Positions 25,524 to 35,611 of a stretch of DNA of 64,000 nt are shown here, in pieces (position 1 is the first letter of the stretch; each line of letters begins with the position of its first letter). The position numbers and the translations under genes are program-made. The notes below the pieces were generated by a model, which saw only the letters and a list, made by a program, of their open reading frames with translations, had not been told where the DNA came from and ran no database searches. Source of the stretch: Sphingobacterium prati (GTDB lineage: Bacteria > Bacteroidota > Bacteroidia > Sphingobacteriales > Sphingobacteriaceae); contig NZ_JABJWY010000012.1 of NCBI RefSeq assembly GCF_013167215.1, forward strand, positions 82,304 through 146,303, given 5' to 3'.

Positions 25524-26647
25524 TATTTTGCGTATTTTATCGTTAATGGTTGATTTAAGTTATTTCTGAATTCTTTGATATAGGATTGCCATTGATCAAA
25601 ACTGGTTATTTTACCTGCTTTATTGAATGCTGCTCCCGCAAAATAGATCAAAGGGCTGTTATTTTTGACGGTAGTAGCCAATAAAAACTGTTTTGGACTA
25701 TCTTTGAATTCATATTTTACTTTGGGTAGGATCACTGCTGTTCCGGTGATTTTATCTCCTTCAGCAGGCTCCCAATAGGCCAAAATACCATTTTTGGGAT
25801 CGTTTAAGAGCTGCGGTTTATCCTCTTTACGTTTGGCAAGACCAACGACTACAGCTGTACTGCCTGAAGTAGTATTTTTGATTGCATAACTTATTTTGTT
25901 CAGCTGGCTTCCCGCATCCAGAGAGACTGTCTTTTCAACTTGTATATGCTGTCCCTTTACATTTTCTGGCTCATAGATAAGCTTAAATGTAGTGCGTAAA
26001 GGACCGTTATCCAGTACTTTGTATTGACGATAATGTTTGTGATAGGTGACCTCCTGGTCAATAAATGGAGTTGCATCTCCTACTCCTAGAGTCTGACCTA
26101 CGGAATAATAATCTAAACCTTTTCCATGATCGGCATGGTAATCTCCTGTTTTATACCATTCGTCAATAACGAGATCGTTACTACGTTTAGCCCAAAAATC
26201 AAATCCCTGGGCATCCTCAGAGCTGCCTTCCAAAGCTTTTCCATAGGCTCTGAATGCGGCAATGTCATTTTCCCAGGCAAAGTCATCCTTACGTTCAGGG
26301 ACGTAACGTGCATATGCCCTGGACGTAACGGCTTGAGGATTATTTCCGGTTACGCCAAAAGTTAAAGCGCTTTTAGGTGCAATGGAGACTTGTATCAGCA
26401 CATTTTGAGGTGTTGGCTGTCCTAATTTTTCCAATTGGTAAGCCAGTTCCCCTTTATTCTTGTTATCAACAATCGTAAAGACATTTTTCTTCAGTTCGAA
26501 ATGTTTTTCGAATGTTGCATAAGGAATACTGATCAGCTCTGTTCTAGTTACCCCTGAAGGATTATTTATTGTGATCGTCTTATTATTTTGGGCAAAGGCG
26601 ATACTTGAAATCCCCAGCGCTAAACTTAATATAAATGTTCTTTTCAT
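25523..26647 (-). CDS. Exported DUF4861 protein, pectin/uronate-associated
   Basis: 374 aa from the ATG at 26647, which starts a signal peptide (MKRTFILSLALGISSIAFA); the frame is open 20 more codons upstream without one. The body matches my memory of the DUF4861 family found in Bacteroidota pectin and glycosaminoglycan loci: GFDFWAKRSNDLVIDEWY, YHADHGKGLDYYSVGQTLG with clustered His/Asp, and TFKLIYEPENV. The exact activity is not known to me; the place between kduI and kduD suggests a periplasmic role on uronate oligosaccharides. Confidence 0.8.
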   Translation of the reverse strand: MKRTFILSLALGISSIAFAQNNKTITINNPSGVTRTELISIPYATFEKHFELKKNVFTIVDNKNKGELAYQLEKLGQPTPQNVLIQVSIAPKSALTFGVTGNNPQAVTSRAYARYVPERKDDFAWENDIAAFRAYGKALEGSSEDAQGFDFWAKRSNDLVIDEWYKTGDYHADHGKGLDYYSVGQTLGVGDATPFIDQEVTYHKHYRQYKVLDNGPLRTTFKLIYEPENVKGQHIQVEKTVSLDAGSQLNKISYAIKNTTSGSTAVVVGLAKRKEDKPQLLNDPKNGILAYWEPAEGDKITGTAVILPKVKYEFKDSPKQFLLATTVKNNSPLIYFAGAAFNKAGKITSFDQWQSYIKEFRNNLNQPLTIKYAK

Positions 26648-26742
26648 TTGATAACGAATTAAAGAAAAAAGATTAAAGACAGCATTTGTAAGCGGAGGCT
26701 TGACCAACTAATATCTCAAATCTATCATCTAATATCTAAATA

Positions 26743-27588
26743 CTACTTAAGCTCAGTGATAGCACATTTGTCCATGTCATCGTAGTCAAGGTTTTCACCT
26801 GCCATACCCCAGATAAACGTATAGTTGGATGTTCCTGCCCCCGAGTGAATTGACCAAGGCGGAGAAATGACCGCTTGATCATTATGCATCCAGAGATGAC
26901 GCGTTTCGTCTATGGGGCCCATAAAATGAGATACTGCCTGACCTTCTGGCAATTCAAAGTAAAAATAAACCTCCATACGACGGTCATGTGTATGCGATGG
27001 CATGGTATTCCAAACGGATCCCGGTTTTAATTCCGTCATACCCATCTGTAATTGACAAGTCTGTACAACTTTATTCAATAACATTTGGTTGATGGTACGG
27101 TGATTGGCTGTTTCCAGTGATCCTAATTCTATTTTATTAGCATCTTCCTTGGTTACCTTTTTTGTGGGATAACTATGGTGAGCTGGGGTTGAGTTTAAAT
27201 AAAATTTTGCCGGATTTGAATTATCCCGACTCGAGAAATAGATATCTTTTGCGCCTTGCCCGATGTAAAGTGCTTCTTTGGTTTTAAGTTCATACAATGT
27301 TCCATCTACTTCCACCTGACCATTGCCACCGACATTGATAATACCTAATTCTCTTCTCGAAAGAAAGTAAGGTTCTTTTAATAATTCAGGGATTGTTTCT
27401 AATTTGATTTTCGAATTTACGGGCATTGCACCACCAGCCATGTAACGATCATAGTGTGTGTAGACAAAGTTAATTTTATCAGTTTCAAAAACTTTTTCGA
27501 TTAGAAAATTATCTCTTAATCCTTGTGTATCTAACGTTTTGTATTCTTTAGGCCCGATTGCATAGCGGGATTCAAAATTAATGCTCAT
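26743..27588 (-). CDS. kduI: 5-dehydro-4-deoxy-D-glucuronate isomerase
   Basis: Isomerises 4-deoxy-L-threo-5-hexosulose uronate to 2,5-diketo-3-deoxygluconate. 281 aa from the ATG at 27588 (MSINFESRYAIGP), the usual N-terminus; the open frame reaches 23 codons further. Metal ligands are visible: H199 and H201 (PSHTHDRRMEVYFYF), E206 and H248 (WSIHSG), which is the spacing of E. coli KduI. First gene of the uronate unit; divergent from surE. No transporter, lyase or regulator of this pathway is in the window. Confidence 0.95.
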   Translation of the reverse strand: MSINFESRYAIGPKEYKTLDTQGLRDNFLIEKVFETDKINFVYTHYDRYMAGGAMPVNSKIKLETIPELLKEPYFLSRRELGIINVGGNGQVEVDGTLYELKTKEALYIGQGAKDIYFSSRDNSNPAKFYLNSTPAHHSYPTKKVTKEDANKIELGSLETANHRTINQMLLNKVVQTCQLQMGMTELKPGSVWNTMPSHTHDRRMEVYFYFELPEGQAVSHFMGPIDETRHLWMHNDQAVISPPWSIHSGAGTSNYTFIWGMAGENLDYDDMDKCAITELK

Positions 27589-27736
27589 AACTGAATGATT
27601 TATTTGAAAGCTAAATTTAGGGCTAATATTTATCAAAAGCGATAGAATCTTACGCAAACGATGTCGTACTTGGATAAATGATCTATCGAGACAAAATTCT
27701 TGAGGTTTTTATTTTTCAGATTTGCTAACTTCGTAT

Positions 27737-28540
27737 ATGGTAAAGAAAAAACCGAATATTTTAGTTGTTAATGATGATGGTATTACAGCTCCTGGAATTA
27801 AGGTGCTGTTGGAAGAAATGCAAAAAATTGGAAATGTGGTTGTCGTAGCGCCAGATTCCGCCCAATCGGGGATGGGGCATGCAATCACGCTTGGTAGACC
27901 ACTGCGATTAGATAAGATCAACCTCTATGAAGGTGTTGAAATGTATCAATGTTCGGGAACACCAGTAGATTGTGTCAAGCTTGCTGTTAATAAAGTTTTC
28001 AAAGGGCAGAAACCGGATATCTGTGTGTCTGGTATAAATCATGGACTCAATAATTCTATCAATGTGCTGTATTCAGGAACAATGTCCGCTGCGGTCGAAG
28101 GTGCGATCGAGGGAATACCTTCTGTCGGTTTTTCGCTGGATAATTTTTCTCATGATGCCGACTTCAGCTATTGCAGGCCTTACGTGATTTCCATTACAGA
28201 ACAAGTTTTGGCCAATGGCCTACCCAAAAATACCTTGCTTAATGTCAATTTTCCGCAAACACAGGGATTTAAAGGCATTAAGATCTGCAGGCAAGCTGGA
28301 GGTCATTGGGTAGAGGAGTTTGATGAGCGTATAGACCCGCATAATCGTGATTATTATTGGACTACGGGAAAGTTTGTCTTACAGGATCGTGGCGAAGATA
28401 CGGATAGTTATGCATTGGCAAATGGTTATGTATCGGTTGTCCCTACGCAATTCGATATGACTGCGCATCATGCTATTCCGGAATTAAATTCATGGAGTTT
28501 TGATCATTTGGCTGGCACACATAGTAAAGGTGAAAAATAA
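27737..28540 (+). CDS. surE: 5'/3'-nucleotidase SurE
   Basis: Metal-dependent nucleoside-monophosphate phosphatase. 267 aa from the ATG at 27737; a TTG five codons upstream is less likely. VNDDGITAPG (11-20) has the metal-binding Asp pair, followed by APDSAQSGMGHAIT, CSGTPVDCVKLAV, SGINHGLNNSINVLYSGT and SAAVEGAI, all SurE signatures. A near-match TAACTTCG -7 box lies only 4 bp upstream of the ATG (27725-27732). A small membrane-protein gene overlaps its 3' end. Confidence 0.94.
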   Translation: MVKKKPNILVVNDDGITAPGIKVLLEEMQKIGNVVVVAPDSAQSGMGHAITLGRPLRLDKINLYEGVEMYQCSGTPVDCVKLAVNKVFKGQKPDICVSGINHGLNNSINVLYSGTMSAAVEGAIEGIPSVGFSLDNFSHDADFSYCRPYVISITEQVLANGLPKNTLLNVNFPQTQGFKGIKICRQAGGHWVEEFDERIDPHNRDYYWTTGKFVLQDRGEDTDSYALANGYVSVVPTQFDMTAHHAIPELNSWSFDHLAGTHSKGEK

Positions 28541-28790
28541 TATTTGGATAGGTTTGAGCGGAGGAACTGTCTTTCCTTTACTGGCATTTTTGTTGGTACG
28601 TTTCACCGATCTTGAACTTCATTTTCTGCCCGAGAAGCCAATGGCAACATATACCATTGCCGTATTGATCAATTTGATTTTTTTAAGGTTTGCGTACCGC
28701 TCAGGAAATGATCAAGTAGGGAAAGGGATTATCGTGGTGACTTTTTTAGCCATGGTACTTTATCTAATAACACACAAAGTGACTGTATAA
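28530..28790 (+). CDS. Small membrane protein following surE
   Basis: Unknown. 86 aa from a GTG at 28530, which overlaps the last codons of surE; the frame is open to a TTG at 28500. Three hydrophobic segments: WIGLSGGTVFPLLAFLLV, ATYTIAVLINLIFLRF and IIVVTFLAMVLYLITH. From memory, surE in related genomes is followed by a small membrane protein and then lpxB; here no lpxB follows. Start uncertain. Confidence 0.65.
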   Translation: MKNNIWIGLSGGTVFPLLAFLLVRFTDLELHFLPEKPMATYTIAVLINLIFLRFAYRSGNDQVGKGIIVVTFLAMVLYLITHKVTV

Positions 28791-28870
28791 AACAAAATGT
28801 AAATATCCGGGCGCTACAGCGAAGGTTAGCTACAAGTTTTTTACCGTTCATTTTTTAAACGAGGAATAAA

Positions 28871-29740
28871 ATGAAATTAACATTAGGGTTTTCTCCCTGT
28901 CCAAATGATACATTTATTTTTGATGCTTTGATTCATCATAAAATTGATACCAAAGGGTTAGATTTTGATGTCGCCTATCAGGATGTCGAAACCTTGAATC
29001 TAAAAGCGTTCCAGGCGGAGCTGGATATTACCAAATTGAGTTATCATGCTTTTGCTTATGCTGTTGAAGACTATGAGCTGTTGGATGCGGGCAGTGCTTT
29101 GGGTTTTGGTGTGGGGCCGATGCTGATCACCAAAGATGCAGAATTGGCTAAGGCTCTCCAGGAAAGGTTAAAGAGTGGTGAGGGTTTGGGCGAATATGAC
29201 AAGTTAAAGGTGGGATATCCCGGTAAGTTTACAACCGCGAATTTTCTATTGGGATTGGCATTTCCCGAATTAACCAATAAAATAGAACTGGTTTTTTCGG
29301 AGATTGAAGGGGCCTTATTGGATGGTTCAATTGATTTAGGACTTATTATTCATGAAAATCGTTTTACTTATGCTGAGAAAGGATTGTATAAAGTCGTCGA
29401 TCTGGGAGAATATTGGGAAAGTACGACAAAATTTCCGATTCCACTAGGCGGGATTGTCGTAAAACGATCACTGCCAAAAGAAATAAAAGATACGCTAAAC
29501 ACAATTTTAAAACAAAGTGTTGAATTTGCCTTTGCTAATCCGAGGTCGGGATTAGAGTTTATCCGTAGCCACGCACAGGAAATGAGTGAAGACGTCATGT
29601 ATAAGCATATTGAGCTCTATGTCAATAAATATTCGGTTGAATTAGGCGATGAAGGGCGTGATGCAATTACTAAAATGTTTCAAAAGGCGCAGGAAATGGG
29701 CTTTATCCCGCATTCGGATAAGAAACTGTTTCTTTCATAA
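28871..29740 (+). CDS. mqnD: 1,4-dihydroxy-6-naphthoate synthase
   Basis: Futalosine-pathway enzyme making 1,4-dihydroxy-6-naphthoate from cyclic de-hypoxanthine futalosine on the way to menaquinone. 289 aa. LTLGFSPCPNDTFIFDALIH at the N-terminus, DVETLNLKAFQAELDITKLS, GFGVGPMLITK, VGYPGKFTTANFLL and GLIIHENRFTY are characteristic; a periplasmic-binding-protein-like fold is shared with transport proteins but there is no signal peptide. It implies menaquinone synthesis by the futalosine route. Other mqn genes are not in the window. Confidence 0.9.
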   Translation: MKLTLGFSPCPNDTFIFDALIHHKIDTKGLDFDVAYQDVETLNLKAFQAELDITKLSYHAFAYAVEDYELLDAGSALGFGVGPMLITKDAELAKALQERLKSGEGLGEYDKLKVGYPGKFTTANFLLGLAFPELTNKIELVFSEIEGALLDGSIDLGLIIHENRFTYAEKGLYKVVDLGEYWESTTKFPIPLGGIVVKRSLPKEIKDTLNTILKQSVEFAFANPRSGLEFIRSHAQEMSEDVMYKHIELYVNKYSVELGDEGRDAITKMFQKAQEMGFIPHSDKKLFLS

Positions 29741-30057
29741 CGTCGGTTCCAATAGTTAGCAGTGGTAGAAATAGATCGCACGTTCACAGCACTGCCTGTT
29801 TGTAGTTAAGTATTGCTATTTTTGATTTCAAGAGCGTGTGCTAAGGATAATAATGGTAAAATAGCAAGAGTACAGTAAATAGTGGAGCGGAGAATAAGGG
29901 ACGAAACGCATTGAAAAAAATAACGTAAAAAAAATAGTGGTAAGCTGTTAGATATCATATCTAATAACTAAATTTGCCCGATTAGTGTCAAATTGTCTGC
30001 AATTTTACTTTGGAGTCATTATTGTACAAAATCTTTAGTTGAGATAGAAAAAAAATT
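29741..30057. other. Intergenic region upstream of secA
   Basis: 317 bp with no open frame of note. TAAATTTG at 29969-29976 matches the -7 consensus but has no TTG at the right distance. The first 80 bp are less AT-rich and hold no recognisable structure. It may include SecM-like or leader control, but I see no evidence of it. Confidence 0.35.
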
Positions 30058-33000
30058 ATGTTAAAGTTTTTAAGTAAATTATTTGGAAGTAAATCCGAAA
30101 GAGATATCAAGGGGGTTCAGCCTATTGTAGAGCAAATCAAAGCTGAATATGATAAACTTTCAAATCTAACCAATGACGAGTTACGTGCCAAGACCGCTGA
30201 CTTCAAAGAAAGAATTAAGAATTACCTCGCAGATATTGACCAAGAAATAGATACGCTAAAAGCAGAAGCGGATCAGGATGAGGACGATATGGCCAAGAAA
30301 ACTTCTATTTATGAACAAGTGGATAAATTGTCCAAAGATCGTGATAAGAAGTTGGAAGAGGTCTTGAATGATATTTTACCAGAGGCCTTTGCTGTGGTTA
30401 AAGAAACTTCAAGACGTTTGACAGAAAATGAAGAACTTGAAGTTACTGCTAGCGATTTTGACAGAGAATTGGCTGTTTACAAACCAAACGTTATTATTAA
30501 TGGTGATAAAGCCATTTGGAAAAACAAATGGATGGCTGCTGGTACAGAAGTAACCTGGAACATGGTACACTATGACGTACAGCTGATCGGTGGTATCGTT
30601 TTACATAGTGGAAAAATTGCTGAGATGGCTACGGGTGAAGGTAAAACCTTGGTAGGGACACTACCAACGTACCTAAATGCGCTTTCTGGACAAGGGGTAC
30701 ATATCGTAACCGTGAATGATTACCTTGCCCGTCGTGACTCGGAGTGGAATGCACCGCTATTTGAGTTCCACGGTTTATCTGTAGATTGTATTGACAAACA
30801 CCAACCAAACTCACCACAACGGCGTAAAGCTTACCAATCGGATATCGTATATGGTACGAACAACGAATTTGGTTTCGACTATTTACGTGATAATATGGTT
30901 CAGACGCCTGATGCATTGGTGCAAGGTAAATTACATTTTGCCATGGTCGATGAGGTTGACTCGGTTTTAATTGATGATGCCCGTACACCATTGATTATTT
31001 CAGGTCCGATCCCGCGTGGCGATCAACATGAATTCTATCAATTGAAACCACGTATTGAGCGTTTGGTACATGTTCAAAAGGCTTATATCAATACCGTGTT
31101 AAATGATGCTAAAAAAGCATTGGCTGCTGGTGATTCTGATGTTGAAGGGGGTGGTCTTGCTTTATTGAGAGCGTACAGAGGTTTGCCTAAAAACAAAGCG
31201 TTAATCAAATTCTTGAGTGAAGGTGCCAATCGTTCTATCTTGCAAAAAGTAGAAAACTACTATATGCAAGAGCAAAATAAAAATATGCCTAAAGTCGATG
31301 CAGAACTTTATTTTGTCATCGATGAGAAAAACAATCAGGTCGAACTAACAGAAAAAGGTATTGAATTGATCACAGCGACAGGAGAAGATCCTTCATTCTT
31401 TATTTTACCTGATGTAGGTACTGAAATTGCAGAAATCGAAAAGTCTTCGTTGACTTTGGAAGAAAAAGCAGCTCAGAAAGAAGACTTATTGCGTGATTAC
31501 TCGATCAAGGCTGATCGTATCCATTCAATCAATCAGCTATTGAAAGCATATACCTTGTTTGAGAATGATGTGGAATACATCGTGGATGAAGGTAAAGTGA
31601 AAATTGTCGATGAGCAAACCGGCCGTATTATGGATGGTCGTCGCTACTCAGACGGTTTACACCAAGCGATCGAGGCCAAAGAGAATGTGAAAGTCGAAGA
31701 TGCGACACAAACTTATGCGACGATTACTTTACAGAACTACTTCCGTATGTACCACAAACTTTCGGGTATGACCGGTACTGCTTCAACCGAAGCCGGAGAA
31801 CTTTGGGAAATTTATAAATTGGATGTTGTAGAAATTCCTACAAATCGTGTTGCCCAACGGGAAGACCGTCAGGATCTGATTTATCGTACGGCACGTGAAA
31901 AATATAATGCAGTAGCAGAGGAAATCCAACGGCTGACAGAACAGGGGCGTCCTGTATTGGTGGGTACAACATCGGTAGAAATTTCCGAGCTCTTGAGCCG
32001 GATGCTTCAACTGCGTAAGATCAGACATAATGTATTGAATGCGAAGCTTCACCAAAAAGAAGCAGATATTGTTGCTGAAGCCGGACGTCCGGGACAAGTG
32101 ACGATCGCGACGAATATGGCTGGTCGTGGTACGGATATTAAATTGACGGAAGAAGTTAAAAATGCAGGTGGTCTTGCAATTATCGGTACAGAACGGCACG
32201 AATCTCGTCGTGTTGACCGTCAGTTACGCGGTCGTGCAGGTCGTCAGGGAGATCCAGGATCATCACAATTCTTCGTTTCCCTAGAAGATAACTTAATGCG
32301 TTTGTTTGCTTCTGAAAGAATCTCCAATATCATGGTGAAAATGGGTGTTGAAGAAGGTGAAGTGATGCAACATAGCATGTTGACCAAATCCATTGAACGA
32401 GCACAACGTAAGGTTGAGGAGAACAACTTTGGAATTCGTAAGCGTCTATTGGAATATGACGACGTGATGAATTCACAGCGTACCGTAATCTATTCTAAAC
32501 GTAAAAATGCGTTGTTTGGCGAGCGTTTGGATGTGGATTTGAATAACATGATCTTTGACGTTGCTGAAGAGATTGTCGCTGAAGCGAAGGAGCAAGGCAA
32601 TTACGAGGACTTCCAAATTGAAGTCATCCGCATTTTTGCCATTACACCGGAAATCACAGCTGAAGAGTTTGCACAAGGAAAAATCGAAGGGCTGACAGAT
32701 CGTCTTTTTGATCAGACAATCCGAGCTTATCACCACAAAATAGATGCTATCGGTGCTTTGACCGTTCCGGTATTGAATGATGTGTTTGCAGAACGTGGTC
32801 AGATTGTTGAAAATGTGGTGATTCCATTTACAGATGGTATCCGTGGTATTCAAGTGTCAGCAAATTTGAAAAAAGCGATTGAGAGCAACGGTAAAGAGGT
32901 GTTCAAATCCTTTGAAAAAGGAATTGTATTGGCATTGATCGACGAAGCATGGAAAGAACATTTACGTGAGATGGATGATCTAAAACAATCTGTTCAAAAT

Positions 33001-33345
33001 GCTGTTTATGAACAAAAGGATCCGATCATTATCTATAAAATGGAAGCCTTTAACTTGTTCAAATCTATGTTAGCTGTTATGAATAAGGATGTCGTGAGCT
33101 TTATTTTCAAAGGTGAGATTCCCGGACAAGAAACAACCTCATTACAGGCTAGACAAGTGACTCAAGCACCTGTAAAGACAGTTGAGACCAAGGCAGAGTT
33201 GGTTTCACCAACAGGTGTTAGTGAAGAAGATGTAAATGATGGTCCAAAAGAACCTGTTCGTAACGAGAATACAGTGGGACGCAATGACGAATGTCCTTGT
33301 GGTTCTGGTAAAAAATATAAAAATTGCCACGGCGCAAATAACTAA
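30058..33345 (+). CDS. secA: Protein translocase ATPase SecA
   Basis: Motor of the Sec export pathway. 1095 aa, longer than the roughly 900 aa of Proteobacteria, as usual in Bacteroidota. Walker A MATGEGKT (190-197), [59 protein letters not shown] and [19 protein letters not shown] are in order; the C-terminal zinc motif [13 protein letters not shown] has C1079, C1081, C1090 and H1091. Extra length is between the DEAD motif and helicase core (about 335-430). Followed after 20 bp by the SPOR gene. Confidence 0.98.
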   Translation: MLKFLSKLFGSKSERDIKGVQPIVEQIKAEYDKLSNLTNDELRAKTADFKERIKNYLADIDQEIDTLKAEADQDEDDMAKKTSIYEQVDKLSKDRDKKLEEVLNDILPEAFAVVKETSRRLTENEELEVTASDFDRELAVYKPNVIINGDKAIWKNKWMAAGTEVTWNMVHYDVQLIGGIVLHSGKIAEMATGEGKTLVGTLPTYLNALSGQGVHIVTVNDYLARRDSEWNAPLFEFHGLSVDCIDKHQPNSPQRRKAYQSDIVYGTNNEFGFDYLRDNMVQTPDALVQGKLHFAMVDEVDSVLIDDARTPLIISGPIPRGDQHEFYQLKPRIERLVHVQKAYINTVLNDAKKALAAGDSDVEGGGLALLRAYRGLPKNKALIKFLSEGANRSILQKVENYYMQEQNKNMPKVDAELYFVIDEKNNQVELTEKGIELITATGEDPSFFILPDVGTEIAEIEKSSLTLEEKAAQKEDLLRDYSIKADRIHSINQLLKAYTLFENDVEYIVDEGKVKIVDEQTGRIMDGRRYSDGLHQAIEAKENVKVEDATQTYATITLQNYFRMYHKLSGMTGTASTEAGELWEIYKLDVVEIPTNRVAQREDRQDLIYRTAREKYNAVAEEIQRLTEQGRPVLVGTTSVEISELLSRMLQLRKIRHNVLNAKLHQKEADIVAEAGRPGQVTIATNMAGRGTDIKLTEEVKNAGGLAIIGTERHESRRVDRQLRGRAGRQGDPGSSQFFVSLEDNLMRLFASERISNIMVKMGVEEGEVMQHSMLTKSIERAQRKVEENNFGIRKRLLEYDDVMNSQRTVIYSKRKNALFGERLDVDLNNMIFDVAEEIVAEAKEQGNYEDFQIEVIRIFAITPEITAEEFAQGKIEGLTDRLFDQTIRAYHHKIDAIGALTVPVLNDVFAERGQIVENVVIPFTDGIRGIQVSANLKKAIESNGKEVFKSFEKGIVLALIDEAWKEHLREMDDLKQSVQNAVYEQKDPIIIYKMEAFNLFKSMLAVMNKDVVSFIFKGEIPGQETTSLQARQVTQAPVKTVETKAELVSPTGVSEEDVNDGPKEPVRNENTVGRNDECPCGSGKKYKNCHGANN

Positions 33346-33365
33346 TCGATAAGAAAGGTTAAACT

Positions 33366-33824
33366 ATGCTGAAGAGAGGATTGATTTTCATACATGCACT
33401 TGTGCTATTTACGATCGTTCATGTAAAAGCACAGGAAAAGGGTGGAGTTATTGTAACCAAAGATTCTTTGATTACGCAGCTTCAGAATTTTAGGGCAGCA
33501 ATGGGAATCAATCCTGTCGAAAGCAAAACCACAACAGTACCTTCTAAACCTGTTGTACGTTCCGCGGCAACAAGAGTCAAGGTGAGAGGCTTTCGCGTCC
33601 AGATCTTTGCCGGATCCAGTCGAAACCAAGCTTTTTCGGAGCAAACTCGTTTTCGGGGAATGTATAAAGATGTTGATACCTATATCACTTATGATGAACC
33701 AAATTATCGGGTGAAGGTGGGCGACTTTAGAAGTCGTTCCGAAGCGAATGCGTTTATGCGTGAGCTGCGTCAATATTTTAGTAACGTTTTCGTATTTTCA
33801 GAAAGCGTTTTTGTTTATCAATAA
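33366..33824 (+). CDS. Exported SPOR-domain protein
   Basis: SPOR domains bind denuded peptidoglycan, often at the division site. 152 aa. Signal peptide MLKRGLIFIHALVLFTIVHVKA, a linker to about residue 72, then a SPOR domain (about 73-150) with GFRVQIFAGSSRNQAF, YRVKVGDFRSRSEANAFM and a final YFSNVFVFSESV. It lies 20 bp after secA and 13 bp before the M20 gene, so probably co-transcribed. The specific cell-wall role is not evident. Confidence 0.85.
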   Translation: MLKRGLIFIHALVLFTIVHVKAQEKGGVIVTKDSLITQLQNFRAAMGINPVESKTTTVPSKPVVRSAATRVKVRGFRVQIFAGSSRNQAFSEQTRFRGMYKDVDTYITYDEPNYRVKVGDFRSRSEANAFMRELRQYFSNVFVFSESVFVYQ

Positions 33825-33837
33825 ATCAAACAACCTC

Positions 33838-35028
33838 ATGGCAAGTACGAAAGAAAAAGTCCTGGCCTTAGCCCACCAATATTTTGAAGATACAGTCGCT
33901 AACCGTAGACATCTTCATCAAAATCCTGAACTTTCCTTTGAAGAATATAATACTTCGGCATTTGTAAAGGCGCAGCTGGATCAATTAGGCATCCCTTACG
34001 AAGTAAAAGCAGACACAGGTATCGTGGCGTTAATTAAAGGTGAACTCGCTTCAGATGAAGTAATCGCCTTGCGCGCGGATATGGATGCATTACCTATTCA
34101 GGAAGTCGAAGGACGACCTTATGGATCCAATACTCCCGGAGTCATGCATGCTTGTGGCCATGATGTACATACGTCCTCGTTGTTGGGAACCGCAAAGATA
34201 TTACATAGCCTGAAAGCCGAATTTGGTGGGACGGTGAAATTAATCTTTCAGCCCGGAGAAGAACGTTTGCCCGGTGGAGCATCCCTTATGATCAAAGAAG
34301 GAGCACTACAAAATCCGGCACCTTCTGCGATAATAGGCCAGCATGTCATGCCCTTTATTGAGGTGGGCAAAGTCGGCTTTCGTGAAGGCAAATATATGGC
34401 TTCCTGTGATGAGTTATTTATGACCGTAAAGGGTCGGGGGGGACACGGTGCACATCCGCATCAGAATATTGATCCGATTGTGATCACAGCACATATTATT
34501 ACTGCTTTGCAACAGATTGCGAGCCGTTTTGCAGATCCACGCACGCCAACAGTCCTGTCCTTTGGTAAAATCATCGCTAACGGTGCGACAAATATAGTCC
34601 CTGACCAAGTGTATCTCGAAGGTACGTTCCGAACATTCGACGAGCAATGGCGTGCTGAGGCACATGAGACGATGGTAAAAATGGCTGTCGGAATCGCCGA
34701 AAGTATGGGCGCTACCTGCGACTTCGAAGTTCGCAAAGGCTATCCATTCTTGATCAATGAGCCTGAACTAACTCGGAGTGCGCGCACTTTTGCAGAGGAA
34801 TATCTTGGAAAAGAAAATGTCGTGGATTTGGACCTTTGGCCAGCTGCGGAAGATTTTTCTTACTACTCGCAAGAAATCAATGCTTGTTTCTACCGATTAG
34901 GTACAGGAAATAAGACGAAAGGAATAACTTCTGCGGTGCATACACCTACATTCGATGTCGATGAATCTTCGCTGGAGCTCAGTACGGGTTTGATGGCTTA
35001 CATCACCTTGCGCAGATTAGGGTATTAA
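33838..35028 (+). CDS. M20 family amidohydrolase (N-acyl-amino-acid hydrolase type)
   Basis: Metal-dependent hydrolase of N-acyl amino acids, cytoplasmic. 396 aa from the ATG at 33838; the frame is open 30 codons upstream inside the SPOR gene, which is not used. RRHLHQNPELSFEE (23-36), ALRADMDALPIQE (78-89), MHACGHDVH (103-111, Cys106 and His metal ligands), FQPGEERLPGGA (138-148) and AAEDFSYYSQE near the end define the IAA-hydrolase/HipO subfamily. Substrate is not determinable. Confidence 0.9.
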   Translation: MASTKEKVLALAHQYFEDTVANRRHLHQNPELSFEEYNTSAFVKAQLDQLGIPYEVKADTGIVALIKGELASDEVIALRADMDALPIQEVEGRPYGSNTPGVMHACGHDVHTSSLLGTAKILHSLKAEFGGTVKLIFQPGEERLPGGASLMIKEGALQNPAPSAIIGQHVMPFIEVGKVGFREGKYMASCDELFMTVKGRGGHGAHPHQNIDPIVITAHIITALQQIASRFADPRTPTVLSFGKIIANGATNIVPDQVYLEGTFRTFDEQWRAEAHETMVKMAVGIAESMGATCDFEVRKGYPFLINEPELTRSARTFAEEYLGKENVVDLDLWPAAEDFSYYSQEINACFYRLGTGNKTKGITSAVHTPTFDVDESSLELSTGLMAYITLRRLGY

Positions 35029-35038
35029 ATCTTTCGAA

Positions 35039-35611
35039 ATGTCATCGCATCATATTGTTCGTGAAAACCAGGAACCTGCTCTGCTGATTGAAGATCTTTT
35101 TCTGATTGATGAAGAAAATTTGGGACAACTACTTGAATGGAGCCCATCTATTGTCATAGAAAATAATCTGATTGATCAACTGGCTGCGAGAAGATACAAG
35201 TTTGATATTGTTTTTGCGCAGAACCATATAGAGCCCCTCCAGGAAAATTTAAAAGTCATCCCCTATCGTGCTAATTTTTTACAGTCCGCTATTGAATATC
35301 TCGTTGAACATCAGTATAAGGCAGTCAATATTATTACGGATCAAATAGGCCTTGCTCACTATCAGTACTATTTGGACCTGATCAACATCGTATTGTTAGC
35401 GCAGGGGATGCGCTATTACTTTGTTCGTACTGGATTTACAAAATGGAAAGCAGGCGGCGAACAGCTAAAAATAGATGCCCAAGGCGAAGAAATTATGACA
35501 GAAGGTCTGAGAAAAATTGGGGCGGGTCTTTATCAAACAGAAAAGGACGGCTTATTTAAACTAGGATTTTCGAATTCGAAATATATTTTAATAGGAGAGA
35601 CGATCGCATGA
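35039..35611 (+). CDS. Conserved protein, possibly thiamine-pyrophosphokinase-like
   Basis: 190 aa, cytoplasmic. From memory, Sphingobacteriaceae proteins beginning MSSHHIVRENQEPAL are sometimes labelled thiamine pyrophosphokinase. The arrangement (EWSPSIVIENNLIDQLAARR, FDIVFAQNHIEP, AVNIITDQIGLAHYQYYLDL, and a C-terminal GLFKLGFSNSKYILIGE) is compatible with a diverged TPK fold, but I see no clear DGD-type motif of true TPK. Its stop overlaps the next ATG by four bases. thiL in the same window makes the same cofactor by another step. Treat function as unproven. Confidence 0.55.
   Translation: MSSHHIVRENQEPALLIEDLFLIDEENLGQLLEWSPSIVIENNLIDQLAARRYKFDIVFAQNHIEPLQENLKVIPYRANFLQSAIEYLVEHQYKAVNIITDQIGLAHYQYYLDLINIVLLAQGMRYYFVRTGFTKWKAGGEQLKIDAQGEEIMTEGLRKIGAGLYQTEKDGLFKLGFSNSKYILIGETIA

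Noticed and set aside
33748..33837. Upstream start of the M20 hydrolase inside the SPOR gene
   Set aside because: The added 30 residues are an out-of-frame reading of the SPOR gene end; the ATG at 33838 gives the normal M20 start.
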